From positions 1 through 35,988 of the forward strand of contig CAIKBD010000136.1 in NCBI GenBank assembly GCA_903825565.1: a stretch of DNA of 35,988 bases, written 5' to 3'. Positions within the stretch are counted from its first letter, which is position 1. Each line of letters begins with the position of its first letter. Under the pieces are notes generated by a model that did no database searches, was not told the DNA's origin, and saw only the letters and a program-made list of their open reading frames with translations. This document shows, piece after piece, positions 25,226-31,745 of the stretch. The translations under genes were made by a program, and so were the position numbers. Source of the DNA: an uncultured Anaerolineales bacterium. Its GTDB lineage: Bacteria; Chloroflexota; Anaerolineae; UBA4142.

Positions 25226-26437
25226 ATGATGCAAAAATTCCTAGTATTGTTTATCGGTTTGATGCTCACTGCTTGCGCGACAAATTTGGCGGCGACGCCC
25301 GAACAATGCGTGGCGCGCATTGGCATTATCAATTCGCTCAGCGGCGTGTTTGCCGAGAGCGGGCGTGATTTGCAACGCGGTTACGAAATGGCGCGCGACG
25401 AAATCAATGCGCGCAATGAATTGGCGGGCTGTGTCTTGCAACTCGACACGCGCGACGACCATTCAGACCCAGCGCAAGCCAGGGACGCGACGCGACAACT
25501 CGCGCGCGAACCCGTCGTGGCGATGATTGGCGCAGTGAACAGCGACCTGACGATTGCCGTCGCCGCGCTCACCGACGAAAATCACGTGCCGCTCATCGTG
25601 CCCACCGCATCGAGCGATGTGTTGACCGCCGCGTTTGAATCCACCGTGCGCGTTGCCGCATCGCAACCGCAACTCGTCGGCACCCAGTTCGAGTTCTTGG
25701 AAAATCTGCGCGTCGCGGGCACGCCCATCAAATCGGTGGGATTGTTGTACGAAGCATCCGAATCGGGACGCGGAATTTTTGTCGCCGTCAAACGCGCGGC
25801 GCAAGACCACGCCATCGCGCTCATCGCCGCCGAAAGTTATGCGCAAGGCGCGACGGATTGGCGCGCCGCCCTGGGTCGCATTCAACACGCCAAGCCCGAC
25901 GTGCTTTATCTCGACACGAATCGTTTGAGCAACCCAGGATTGTTGGTGCGCCAAGTGCGCGACCTGGGTCTGAAGCCGAGCATAATCATCGTGAGCACGT
26001 TGAGCGATGCGTTGCTGGCGGAGGCGCGCGCGGAAAATTTGGTGACGAGTGTGCAATGGCTGGCGACCCTGGATTGGCGTGATGAAAACGGCGTGACGAC
26101 GGCGGCGTGGGCGCGCGAGTTTGAGCAACGGTATCACGCGCCCGCCAATTTCAAAAACATCGCGGGGTATATGGCGGTGCAGTTGCTCGCGCGCGCGCTC
26201 AAGACCCAGCCACTCTCGAAGGCGGCGTTGGCAAATCCCAGTTCGCTTCGTTCGCCCTTGTTGCGCGCATTGTATCAAGTGCGCGCGGACAAGACCGTGT
26301 TCGGTCCCATTCGCTTGGACAACCTGGGACAAAATCAACATCCTGTTTTAATCGCCCAAGTCATTGACGGCAAACTGACCATCGTCTATCCAGAGTTGTA
26401 TCGCGCGCGTCCGTTGGTCGTGCCCGCAGAAGAGTAG
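25226..26437 (+). CDS. Periplasmic-binding-type lipoprotein (branched-chain amino acid receptor fold)
   Basis: A 403-residue protein with a clear lipoprotein signal (FLVLFIGLMLTAC, Cys about 17). The Peripla_BP_6 (LivJ-type) fold follows: RIGIINSLSGVFAESGRDLQRGYEMARDEINA, VVAMIGAVNSDLTIAVAALTDENHVPLIVPTAS, and GYMAVQLLARAL. ATG 25226 was chosen because it gives the signal peptide and follows the previous stop by 5 bases. Upstream in-frame starts would sit inside the previous gene. No LIV-type permeases or ATPases are nearby, so it may be a sensor or receptor subunit rather than a transporter component. It is immediately followed by the second pentapeptide lipoprotein (no gap), so the three are one operon. 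Confidence 0.85.
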   Translation: MMQKFLVLFIGLMLTACATNLAATPEQCVARIGIINSLSGVFAESGRDLQRGYEMARDEINARNELAGCVLQLDTRDDHSDPAQARDATRQLAREPVVAMIGAVNSDLTIAVAALTDENHVPLIVPTASSDVLTAAFESTVRVAASQPQLVGTQFEFLENLRVAGTPIKSVGLLYEASESGRGIFVAVKRAAQDHAIALIAAESYAQGATDWRAALGRIQHAKPDVLYLDTNRLSNPGLLVRQVRDLGLKPSIIIVSTLSDALLAEARAENLVTSVQWLATLDWRDENGVTTAAWAREFEQRYHAPANFKNIAGYMAVQLLARALKTQPLSKAALANPSSLRSPLLRALYQVRADKTVFGPIRLDNLGQNQHPVLIAQVIDGKLTIVYPELYRARPLVVPAEE

Positions 26438-27574
26438 ATGGCAATGTCACACCAAAAATTATTTTTTCTCGTTTTGCTTTTGAGCGCAGTTGCGTCAAGC
26501 GTATCCAGTTGTTCGATGGTCGGCACGGTCATCACGCTGAACGATTGTCCGCCGCAATGCGCGGGCGTCACAATGTCGCATAAAAATTTCAATCGCGCCG
26601 ATTTGCACAGCCAATCGTTGAGCCGCTCGATTTTTCGCCAGGGCACATTTCGCCAAGCCAATCTCAGCGACGCCGATTTGTCGGGCGCGGATTTGAGCGG
26701 GAGCGATTTGACGGGCGCGAATTTGCGCGGCGCGAATTTTGCGGGCGCAACGCTCAAAGATGTTGTGCTCAGCAATGCCGATTTGACCGATGCGAACTTG
26801 AGCGGCGCAAATCTGACGGGCGCGTTTTTGACGAGCGCGAATCTCACGCGCACCAAACTGACCGCGACCATTTTTAATGAGGCGCATCTCGTCGGCGCAG
26901 ATTTAACGGGCGTCCGCTTGGCGGGCAATCAAATGTTCGAGGCGGATTTGCGCGGCGCGCAATTATTGGACGCCGACCTGAGCGGCGCGAACCTGACCCA
27001 GGCACAATTGTCCTCCGCCGATTTGCGCCAAGCGAACCTGGGAGGCGCGACCTTGTATCGCGCGCAACTGTACGGCGCGAACTTGAACAGCGCGCATCTC
27101 AGCGGCGCGGATTTGTCGGGCGCGGGAATGGATGGCACGGATTTGCGGAACGCGGATTTGCGCGGCGCGGTGTTGCAAGGCGCGGGGCTGACAGGATGCA
27201 ACCTCGATGGCGCAAACCTGTCACGCGCGCATTTGCCTGGCGCATTTCTCGCGGGCGCGGTGTTGACGGGCGCTGACCTCACCGACGCCGAATTTGTCGA
27301 GGTCGTCCAAGTGAGCGGGCAAGAATATCTGCACGCGGCAACCTTGTATGGCACAACCCTGGCACAAACGGATTTGAGTCGCGCCGATTTAGCGGGCGCA
27401 TCATTAAACGGCGTGGATTTGCGCGGCGCGAATTTACGCACCGCCGTGTTGACGAAAACGCTCACGCTCAACGGCGTGCCCGTTTTGGAAACCGTGATTC
27501 TGAATGGCGTGCGTTGGGATGACACGACGCAATTCCCAAATGGCTTTAACCTGGCATCGTTACAGGGGAGGTGA
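26438..27574 (+). CDS. Pentapeptide-repeat lipoprotein (copy 2)
   Basis: A 378-residue relative of the protein at 24213. A short signal (FFLVLLLSAVASSVSSC) ends in a lipobox Cys. The CPPQC segment precedes the repeats in the same way as CPANC in copy 1. About 50 A(D/N)LSGA-type pentapeptides follow, interrupted once at VVQVSGQEYLHAATLYG, and the helix is capped by WDDTTQFPNGFN. The start codon directly abuts the preceding TAG. The shared CPxxC-capped start and similar end show that the two copies are paralogues. A surface beta-helix scaffold is likely; no enzymatic role is indicated. Confidence 0.88.
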   Translation: MAMSHQKLFFLVLLLSAVASSVSSCSMVGTVITLNDCPPQCAGVTMSHKNFNRADLHSQSLSRSIFRQGTFRQANLSDADLSGADLSGSDLTGANLRGANFAGATLKDVVLSNADLTDANLSGANLTGAFLTSANLTRTKLTATIFNEAHLVGADLTGVRLAGNQMFEADLRGAQLLDADLSGANLTQAQLSSADLRQANLGGATLYRAQLYGANLNSAHLSGADLSGAGMDGTDLRNADLRGAVLQGAGLTGCNLDGANLSRAHLPGAFLAGAVLTGADLTDAEFVEVVQVSGQEYLHAATLYGTTLAQTDLSRADLAGASLNGVDLRGANLRTAVLTKTLTLNGVPVLETVILNGVRWDDTTQFPNGFNLASLQGR

Positions 27575-27637
27575 ATCGAAATTAAAATTCGTGACTCGAA
27601 CGGCGACTGAATCAAAATAAATTTACCAGGAGAAAAA

Positions 27638-27886
27638 ATGGAACATTCAAAAACAAACCCAGGATTGCGCGTGCGCGCGAATGTGCGCGCGGGCGGCGTG
27701 ACGATTTACGGCTCGGACAATTGCGGCTGGACGACCAAGCAAAAGGAGGCGTTCGACGCCAAGGGGATTCCGTACACCTACGTCAACTGCGACAAGGAAA
27801 CTTGCCCCACCATCGTCAAGGCGTTTCCGACGGTTACGGGCTATCCCGATGAAACGGACAACTGGACGGGTTTTCAAAAAATCTAA
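27638..27886 (+). CDS. Tagged glutaredoxin-like small protein
   Basis: 82 residues. The N-terminus carries the array motif LRVRANVRAG (about residues 9-18). This leads directly into a thioredoxin/glutaredoxin fold: VTIYGSDNCGWTTKQKEAF, then IPYTYVNCD, KETCPTIVKAFPTVTGYPD with the typical cis-Pro segment, and TGFQ. The active site is CGWT, a monothiol version of CxxC, with two extra Cys downstream. AGGAG lies 6 bases before the ATG. This is the first member of the motif-tagged array. If the motif is an export tag, this would be an extracytoplasmic monothiol redox protein, possibly helping disulfide formation in the Cys-rich neighbours. Confidence 0.85.
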   Translation: MEHSKTNPGLRVRANVRAGGVTIYGSDNCGWTTKQKEAFDAKGIPYTYVNCDKETCPTIVKAFPTVTGYPDETDNWTGFQKI

Positions 27887-27933
27887 GCGCGCACAAGTTC
27901 AACGCGCAAATTCAAACATCCAAGGAGGATTGT

Positions 27934-28695
27934 ATGTGGTGGTTGATTTTCGGTTTACTGATTGTGATTGGCGTGTGGCTGTACTTCAAGCCCGCGTGGG
28001 CGCCGCAACCGACCCAGGTACAAGGCGAGCTGGCTAAAAGCGTGCGACTCGTCGGCGACCGCGCGGGCACGATGTACGCGGGGCTGGGCGGCTGGCTCAA
28101 ATTGCGCCGCGACAAATCGCAACTCGTGACGCAGTTTCAAACCTGGGCGGCAACCGATACGCTCAATCAAGCGGCGGCGAATGCGGAACTGGCGGGAACG
28201 GCGGCAGAACTCAAGACCTGGCTCGCCACGTTGTCGGACAAGGAATTGAAAATGTTTTGCGACAAGGTCGCGCATTTCACTGCCGCGCTGGGTTTCGACC
28301 TGGCTTGGTTGTGGGACGACCAACTGCGCGGACAAGCCGAACTGAAACGCGCGCTTGAAGAAGCGGTGGCGTTGTACTGCATCACCGTTTGGCGCGCGCA
28401 ACGCGTGCAAGATGAAGTGCGCGCATTCGTCGCCTGGGACCGTTGGCAGGCGCATCCCAACAAGCATCGCGCGTTGGGACAAAAAATGTACACCGCGCTC
28501 GTGCAGAACGGGATGATTATGATGGACGTGGAAATGTACACCGCGTCGGACAAGGCGCGCTGGGCGCAGATGAACCGCTCAATCAAAGAAGTGGCGCGCG
28601 CCAATCCCGAAGCGGTGAGCGCGATTGTGCGCGGGATGGTGTTCGCGCATCCGCAACCGCCCGCCGCGCCGAGTGATACGTCGGCGCAGGCGTAA
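27934..28695 (+). CDS. Hypothetical membrane-anchored helical protein
   Basis: 253 residues. One N-terminal membrane helix (WWLIFGLLIVIGVWLYF) is followed by a mostly helical, Ala/Leu/Trp-rich soluble part with no motif I recognise and few Cys. Segments such as ELKTWLATLSDKELKMFCDKVAHFTAALGFDLAWLWDDQL look like a compact helical domain. A strong AAGGAGG precedes the ATG. It does not carry the array motif although it is flanked by genes that do, so it may be an accessory or assembly factor of the system. Function unknown. Confidence 0.75.
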   Translation: MWWLIFGLLIVIGVWLYFKPAWAPQPTQVQGELAKSVRLVGDRAGTMYAGLGGWLKLRRDKSQLVTQFQTWAATDTLNQAAANAELAGTAAELKTWLATLSDKELKMFCDKVAHFTAALGFDLAWLWDDQLRGQAELKRALEEAVALYCITVWRAQRVQDEVRAFVAWDRWQAHPNKHRALGQKMYTALVQNGMIMMDVEMYTASDKARWAQMNRSIKEVARANPEAVSAIVRGMVFAHPQPPAAPSDTSAQA

Positions 28696-28714
28696 TGGAA
28701 AGCGAGCGCCGAAA

Positions 28715-28897
28715 ATGAAAACCAGGAAATTTTGGCGAACGTCGCGGCGCGTGATTGCGCGGATGTGTGCGCGCGCTGGCTTGAGTGTGCGCGCGCACAT
28801 CCGAATCGGCAAATCGCAAACGGAATGCACGAAATGTCAGAGGGGTTTCCAGACCTGCTTTTTGCCAATGGGCGATCTTTTTGTAGCAATGTGCTAA
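28715..28897 (+). CDS. Tagged Cys-rich small peptide (28715)
   Basis: 60 residues. A very basic N-terminus (KTRKFWRTSRRV) precedes a divergent copy of the array motif, LSVRAHIRIG (about 28-37). A short Cys-bearing core follows: ECTKCQRGFQTC and a terminal AMC. The CxxC plus two further Cys suggests metal binding or disulfides. The ribosome site is weak and the motif lies deeper than in other members, so this could be an older, divergent or decaying copy. Assigned to the array by motif and location. Confidence 0.5.
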   Translation: MKTRKFWRTSRRVIARMCARAGLSVRAHIRIGKSQTECTKCQRGFQTCFLPMGDLFVAMC

Positions 28898-28927
28898 TCG
28901 CTCGTGGGATACGATGGAGCATAAAAA

Positions 28928-29155
28928 ATGAAACGTCAACCAACTAGACCATCCAATCGCGCTGGAATTGCCGTGCGAACCCAGGTGCGCGCGGGCGAAC
29001 GCCTCGACCTGAGCAACGCGCAACCCGAAATCAATTTGTTTGACCGCACGATGTTTGTAGTTTTGGACGCGCTCCAAAAACCGACGAACGCGGTGTACGA
29101 CTGGGTGTGCGCGCCCAATCGAAAGGAGTCCAATGAAAATTCGTTCGGGCGTTAA
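28928..29155 (+). CDS. Tagged small protein of unknown fold (28928)
   Basis: 75 residues with the array motif IAVRTQVRAG at about 14-23, followed by a Cys-poor core (NLFDRTMFVVLDALQKP, then VYDWVCAP) that I do not recognise. A basic, Pro/Asn-rich segment precedes the motif. Its last 23 bases overlap the next small gene in a different frame, which suggests coupled translation. No strong ribosome site is visible. Assigned to the array by the motif. Confidence 0.6.
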   Translation: MKRQPTRPSNRAGIAVRTQVRAGERLDLSNAQPEINLFDRTMFVVLDALQKPTNAVYDWVCAPNRKESNENSFGR

Positions 29156-29306
29156 GGTGGGACAAGGGCTGGGTGATTGGGTGGCAAAGGTGTGTCAAGT
29201 GACGGGCGTGACCGCAAGCGCGCAAAAGTACACCCAGGTCACGGGCAAAGCGTGCGGGTGCGAAAAACGCCAAGCGATTCTCAATCGCCTCGCGCCGTCT
29301 GCCTAG
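29133..29306 (+). CDS. Tagged CGC-type small protein
   Basis: 57 residues. The motif is at the very start (MKIRSGVKVG). The core GLGDWVAKVCQVTGVTAS...TGKACGCEKRQAILNRLAP matches a pattern I know from small phage and bacterial proteins: LGD-x-[IV]-x-K-x-x-x-TG[IV]...CGC-x-[KE]-R-[QK]-x-x-LN. Their function is not established. AAGGAG lies 7 bases upstream of the ATG. It overlaps the end of the preceding tagged gene by 23 bases. The CGC and upstream VCQ Cys give three thiols. Confidence 0.7.
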   Translation: MKIRSGVKVGQGLGDWVAKVCQVTGVTASAQKYTQVTGKACGCEKRQAILNRLAPSA

Positions 29307-29316
29307 ATGAACCCAA

Positions 29317-29362
29317 GTGCCGCGCGCTAATCAATCCGCGTCATGCCGATGGCGCGCGGCAC
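29317..29362. repeat. Intergenic hairpin of the array
   Basis: GTGCCGCGCGC (29317-29327) pairs perfectly with GCGCGCGGCAC (29352-29362), an 11-bp GC stem with a 24-nt loop, 10 bases after a tagged-gene stop. It belongs to the GCCGCG-containing hairpins that recur between array genes. The lack of a U tract argues against a simple terminator. Confidence 0.7.
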
Positions 29363-29393
29363 TCGTTCCGAATCCAACCAGGAGAATTGAAAA

Positions 29394-29585
29394 ATGAAAT
29401 AGCAAAAAACAGAACGGCAACTGCGTGTGCGAACGCAGGTCAATGCGGGAGGGATAGGATTGGACTACTGCGAGCAGTTCGTCGGAAAATCCAAGTGTTA
29501 TTGTGAATGGCTTATCCGAGACAACCAAGCAGGAGTGAACAAGAGCACTAATCAATCGGAATACGACAAATGTTTGAAGAGTTAG
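29394..29585 (+). pseudogene. Tagged Cys-rich peptide gene with nonsense codon 3
   Basis: ATG AAA TAG CAA begins a frame that continues without further interruption for about 60 codons. It contains the array motif LRVRTQVNAG and a core with YCEQ, KCYCEW and DKCLKS, ending at TAG 29583-29585. Sister genes read ATG AAA AAG CAA here, so a single A-to-T change created the stop. A normal AGGAG ribosome site remains. The otherwise intact frame suggests recent inactivation, or use of a later start such as GTG 29427, which would remove part of the motif. Confidence 0.7.
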
Positions 29586-29609
29586 AGACTTTGTAAAGGA
29601 GCAACGCAA

Positions 29610-29837
29610 ATGAAAAAACAATTACAGGTACGAACGCGCGTGCAAGCCGGCTGGGAAGACAAGATCAAGGGTTGCAGTTTCTGGGAAACCACCGGCGATG
29701 ATGGCGTGACGCGCCTCAAAGGTCAATGCCTTGATCTGCAAGGGCGCGTGAAAGAGACCGCCATCGCATTTCCGACCAGTTATGCCGGGATTGTTCTGAA
29801 TTGCGACGGACAACTGACCCTGGGCGGATGCGGTTAA
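29610..29837 (+). CDS. Tagged cyanovirin-N-like small protein
   Basis: 75 residues. The motif LQVRTRVQAG (about 5-14) is followed by a core WEDKIKGCSFW, LKGQCLDLQGRVKETAI, YAGIVLNCDGQLTLGGC. The order Cys, LxGxC, I, and a late I-x-N-x-DGxL resembles a single CVNH (cyanovirin-N homology) domain, a sugar-binding fold; here four Cys are present. AAGGAG precedes the ATG. The CVNH call is by pattern only and should be treated as moderate. A secreted lectin would fit a surface-directed leader system. Confidence 0.7.
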   Translation: MKKQLQVRTRVQAGWEDKIKGCSFWETTGDDGVTRLKGQCLDLQGRVKETAIAFPTSYAGIVLNCDGQLTLGGCG

Positions 29838-29873
29838 ATCCCGGGCGCGCCAATTCTAAAACCAGGAGATGCC

Positions 29874-29882
29874 ATGACCTAA
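29874..29882 (+). other. Ribosome site followed by ATG-ACC-TAA
   Basis: AGGAG (29864-29868) is correctly placed before ATG ACC TAA. It looks like the initiation region of an array gene whose body has been lost, or a minimal upstream ORF for the LysM gene at 29970. About 85 further bases to the next start contain only a hairpin. Confidence 0.3.
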
Positions 29883-29912
29883 ACTCATTTTACATTCAAC
29901 GCATTTACATCC

Positions 29913-29934
29913 GCGCGCATCGTGGGATGCGCGC
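29913..29934. repeat. Intergenic hairpin of the array
   Basis: GCGCGCATC (29913-29921) pairs with GATGCGCGC (29926-29934) around GTGG, followed by AAAAA. It lies 36 bases upstream of the LysM-type tagged gene and shares the GCGCATCG core seen in the hairpins at 31220 and 35305. Confidence 0.55.
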
Positions 29935-29969
29935 AAAAACCAATTCACAACCAAAAGGAGAAACTGAAC

Positions 29970-30161
29970 ATGCGAATTCGAACCAACCTCAAAGCGGGCA
30001 TCCGTGGCACGTATGTGGTGCAAGCCGGCGACACACTGGTCTCCATCAGCAAAAAATATTACAAGGGCAATGCCAAACGCTGGAAAGACATTTGTAACAC
30101 CAATCGCCTCGTCGATTGCAACAAGATCAAACCCGGTCAATCGCTCGTGATTCCCGACTAG
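29970..30161 (+). CDS. Tagged LysM-domain small protein
   Basis: 63 residues. The motif MRIRTNLKAG forms the first ten residues, followed by a complete LysM domain: YVVQAGDTLVSISKKYYKGNAKRWKDICNTNRLVDCNKIKPGQSLVIPD. LysM binds N-acetylglucosamine polymers such as peptidoglycan. It has two Cys (DIC and DCN) positioned to form a disulfide. ATG 29970 follows AAAAGGAG. Only the motif precedes the domain, and no Sec signal is present, so the motif must be the targeting element if the protein acts at the wall. A frameshifted paralogue is next (30237). Confidence 0.85.
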   Translation: MRIRTNLKAGIRGTYVVQAGDTLVSISKKYYKGNAKRWKDICNTNRLVDCNKIKPGQSLVIPD

Positions 30162-30236
30162 GTGAAATGCGATGTGGCGATGCGGCGTCTGACGCTGGGC
30201 GCGGCATCCCATCGAACAAAACCCAGGAGCAATGAA

Positions 30237-30457
30237 ATGAAAAAGCAAACGACGAAAAAACAAATCCGCGTGCGCGCACAAATCCGCGCGGGATTCCCAT
30301 CACCATCAAAGGGACCATTCAAGCTGCCGTTTCCCTGAGCAAAATCAGTACCAAGTTTTACGGGACGCCGAACAAGTGGATGAAATTGTGCACGGCGAAT
30401 AACCTGCCGGATTGCAACAAGATCTATGCTGGCAAATCGCTCGTGATTCCCGACTAG
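30237..30457 (+). pseudogene. Frameshifted paralogue of the tagged LysM gene
   Basis: ATG starts MKKQTTKKQ and the motif IRVRAQIRAG, then the frame runs into TGA at 30336-30338. Shifting frame exactly at the motif/core junction restores IPITIKGTIQAAVSLSKISTKFYG, then WMKLCTANNLPDCNKIYAGKSLVIPD and TAG 30455-30457. That tail aligns with the intact LysM member at 29970. Comparison of GCGGGATTCC with GCGGGCATCC suggests loss of one C. AGGAG is intact. This shows recent gene duplication and decay in the array. The diverged first LysM strand suggests relaxed constraint. Confidence 0.8.
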
Positions 30458-30474
30458 TTGAAATGCGGTGTGGA

Positions 30475-30504
30475 GATGCCGCGTCCGACGCTGGGCGCGG
30501 CATC
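30475..30504. repeat. Intergenic hairpin (duplicated with 30179-30208)
   Basis: GATGCCGCG (30475-30483) pairs perfectly with CGCGGCATC (30496-30504). The 30162-30236 and 30458-30532 spacers are near-identical copies, including GGGCGCGGCATCCCATCG and the following AACAAAAC...AGGAGCAATGAAATG. The earlier copy has one stem mismatch. This is direct evidence of tandem duplication of spacer plus gene start. Confidence 0.75.
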
Positions 30505-30532
30505 CCATCGAACAAAACCAAGGAGCAATGAA

Positions 30533-30697
30533 ATGAAAAAGTCAACGATGAAAAAACAAATCCGCGTGCAGACCCAGGTGCGCGCAGGACTCGAAAACAC
30601 CTGTGAGCGGTGCAAACAGATGTGTCCGTCCAATCATGGGATACGCGCGATGTGCATCGAGCGGTGTAAGCAATTGTATTGCCAGGACGCTGGATAA
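30533..30697 (+). CDS. Tagged six-cysteine helical-hairpin peptide (30533)
   Basis: 54 residues. MKKSTMKKQ precedes the motif IRVQTQVRAG, followed by a 34-residue core with six Cys: CERCKQMC and CIERCKQLYC, that is CX2CX3C-X9-CX3CX4C. The peptide at 31746 has the same framework with X11 in the middle and quite different other residues. Two Cys-bearing amphipathic helices joined by a loop are the likely structure, stapled by disulfides. AGGAG precedes the ATG. A second in-frame ATG at codon 6 could also be used. Confidence 0.85.
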   Translation: MKKSTMKKQIRVQTQVRAGLENTCERCKQMCPSNHGIRAMCIERCKQLYCQDAG

Positions 30698-30732
30698 TGC
30701 GCGGTGCACAATCAAAACAAGGAGCAATAAAA

Positions 30733-30879
30733 ATGAAAAAACCAACGACGAAAAAACAAATTCGCGTGCGCGCGCAAATCCGCGCGGGCAAGTGGCAGTT
30801 CTGCAAAGCGCTCAAATGCAACACCGTAGAAAAGGGCGGCGCGCCGAACACGTGCCAAGCGGTCGAGTGCGTCAACTAG
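30733..30879 (+). CDS. Tagged four-cysteine peptide (30733)
   Basis: 48 residues. MKKPTTKKQ and the motif IRVRAQIRAG are followed by a core FCKALKC...NTCQAVEC, a twin CX4C arrangement separated by 11 residues. AAGGAGC precedes the ATG. The last 14 codons are duplicated at 31172-31213 as an orphan. The N-terminal 19 residues are almost identical to the frameshifted gene at 30237, while the core is unrelated, showing that leader and core evolve separately. Confidence 0.85.
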   Translation: MKKPTTKKQIRVRAQIRAGKWQFCKALKCNTVEKGGAPNTCQAVECVN

Positions 30880-30887
30880 TCGAACGT

Positions 30888-30924
30888 GCCGCGTGTTTTA
30901 TGCAGATGTTGTGAAACGCGCGGC
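30888..30924. repeat. Intergenic hairpin of the array
   Basis: GCCGCGTGTTT (30888-30898) pairs with AAACGCGCGGC (30914-30924), 11 bp with one G-U. It is followed by GCAGATTCAAAAAAATCAAGGAGATGAAACA and the next ATG, a segment repeated almost exactly before the genes at 31288 and 35372. Confidence 0.7.
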
Positions 30925-30955
30925 GCAGATTCAAAAAAATCAAGGAGATGAAACA

Positions 30956-31120
30956 ATGGAAGACAAAATCAAAATCGAAATGACCCCAACGAAAGAAACG
31001 CCGGAGCGTCCTGTTGAAACGAGTGCGCCGCGCGCTGGGTTGCGCGTCCGCGCACAGGTGCATGTGGGTCATGGAGAAGATGCGTCCGATTGGCGCAACA
31101 AAGTTTGGCTTTGGCGTTGA
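30956..31120 (+). CDS. Tagged cysteine-free peptide (30956)
   Basis: 54 residues. An acidic, Pro/Glu/Thr-rich N-terminal extension leads to PRAG and then the motif LRVRAQVHVG (about 29-38). A short core HGEDASDWRNKVWLWR without Cys follows. AAGGAG is well placed. The long extension before the motif and the lack of Cys set it apart. The RAG just before the motif may be a chance or partial second tag. Function unknown. Confidence 0.7.
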   Translation: MEDKIKIEMTPTKETPERPVETSAPRAGLRVRAQVHVGHGEDASDWRNKVWLWR

Positions 31121-31171
31121 GTGGAACCCGAAGACGAAAACGTAATGGCGTTGTACCCCCACTAGGCGTGC

Positions 31172-31213
31172 GGCGCGCCGAACACGTGCCAAGCGGTTGA
31201 GTGCGTCAACTAA
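31172..31213 (+). pseudogene. Orphan duplicate of the 30733 core 3' end
   Basis: GAPNTCQAVECVN and TAA are encoded almost base for base as at the end of the 30733 gene (two differences in about 43 bases). There is a stop two codons upstream and no leader or ribosome site. It is a leftover of a duplication that also copied the downstream hairpin spacer. Confidence 0.75.
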
Positions 31214-31219
31214 TCGGAC

Positions 31220-31259
31220 GCGCCGCGCATCGCACCGGAGAAAATGCGATGCGCGGCGC
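31220..31259. repeat. 15-bp perfect intergenic hairpin of the array
   Basis: Bases 31220-31234 pair perfectly with 31245-31259 (core GCCGCGCATCGCA/TGCGATGCGCGGC) around a 10-nt loop. It is followed by AGATTCAAAAAAAATCAGGAGATGAAAA and the RDD gene start. Homologous to the hairpin at 35305, where differences are G-U compensated. Confidence 0.8.
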
Positions 31260-31287
31260 AGATTCAAAAAAAATCAGGAGATGAAAA

Positions 31288-31665
31288 ATGGAAAAAGCGA
31301 GTTTCTGGCGACGGTTGTTCGCCTATTGTCTGGACAATATCATCATCGGCGTGGTCTGGGGCGGCTTGACCATGTTCCTGGAAATGGACCCGCTCGTTGA
31401 AAATCTCATCGTGCTGATCATCACGGCGGTGTACTTTATCGTCTTTTGGGCAACCAACGGACAACCGCTGGGTCATCGCGCGCTGGGCATCAAGGTCGTG
31501 ATGTTGGATGGTTCCCCACTAACGTATGGCAAAGCGATTTTGCGTTTCATCGGCTATTGCCTGTGCGATGCGTTGCTCGGCATCGGCTATCTGTGGGTGA
31601 TTTTCGACAAGAACAAACAGGGCTGGCACGACAAGATTGCCGGCACGATTGTCGTCAAAGCGTAA
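31288..31665 (+). CDS. RDD-family membrane protein
   Basis: 125 residues. It starts FWRRLFAYCLDNIIIGVVWGG (the RDD-type R-x(5)-D pattern) and has about three membrane helices. LGHRALGIKVV and a C-terminal GWHDKIAGTIVVKA are both hallmarks of RDD proteins. The family is widespread, with loosely defined roles such as ion transport or protease-linked functions. It lacks the array motif but has the array's spacer and ribosome site (TCAGGAGATG), so it was captured into the array. An accessory role in export or immunity to the peptides is possible but unproven. Confidence 0.9.
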   Translation: MEKASFWRRLFAYCLDNIIIGVVWGGLTMFLEMDPLVENLIVLIITAVYFIVFWATNGQPLGHRALGIKVVMLDGSPLTYGKAILRFIGYCLCDALLGIGYLWVIFDKNKQGWHDKIAGTIVVKA

Positions 31666-31677
31666 CCCGTTCATGTT

Positions 31678-31714
31678 GCCGCGCGTCTCGCGTAGACGCC
31701 CGCGAGCGCGCGGC
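31678..31714. repeat. Intergenic hairpin of the array
   Basis: GCCGCGCG (31678-31685) pairs with CGCGCGGC (31707-31714), and inner CTCGCG (31687-31692) pairs with CGCGAG (31701-31706), leaving one bulged base. It sits 13 bases after the RDD stop, before the next tagged gene. Confidence 0.65.
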
Positions 31715-31745
31715 ACAATTTCAAAAATAACAAAGAGAAGTGAAA

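Noticed and set aside
24486-27615. Long minus-strand frames opposite the pentapeptide genes
   Set aside because: Their AQIRARQI- and APRKSA-type repeats are the antisense images of the ANLSGADL repeats, with no independent coding evidence.
29394-29585. TAG recoding (pyrrolysine or readthrough) in the tagged gene
   Set aside because: TAG is used as an ordinary terminal stop by many genes here (for example 30455, 26435), and no downstream element was recognised. A point mutation is simpler.
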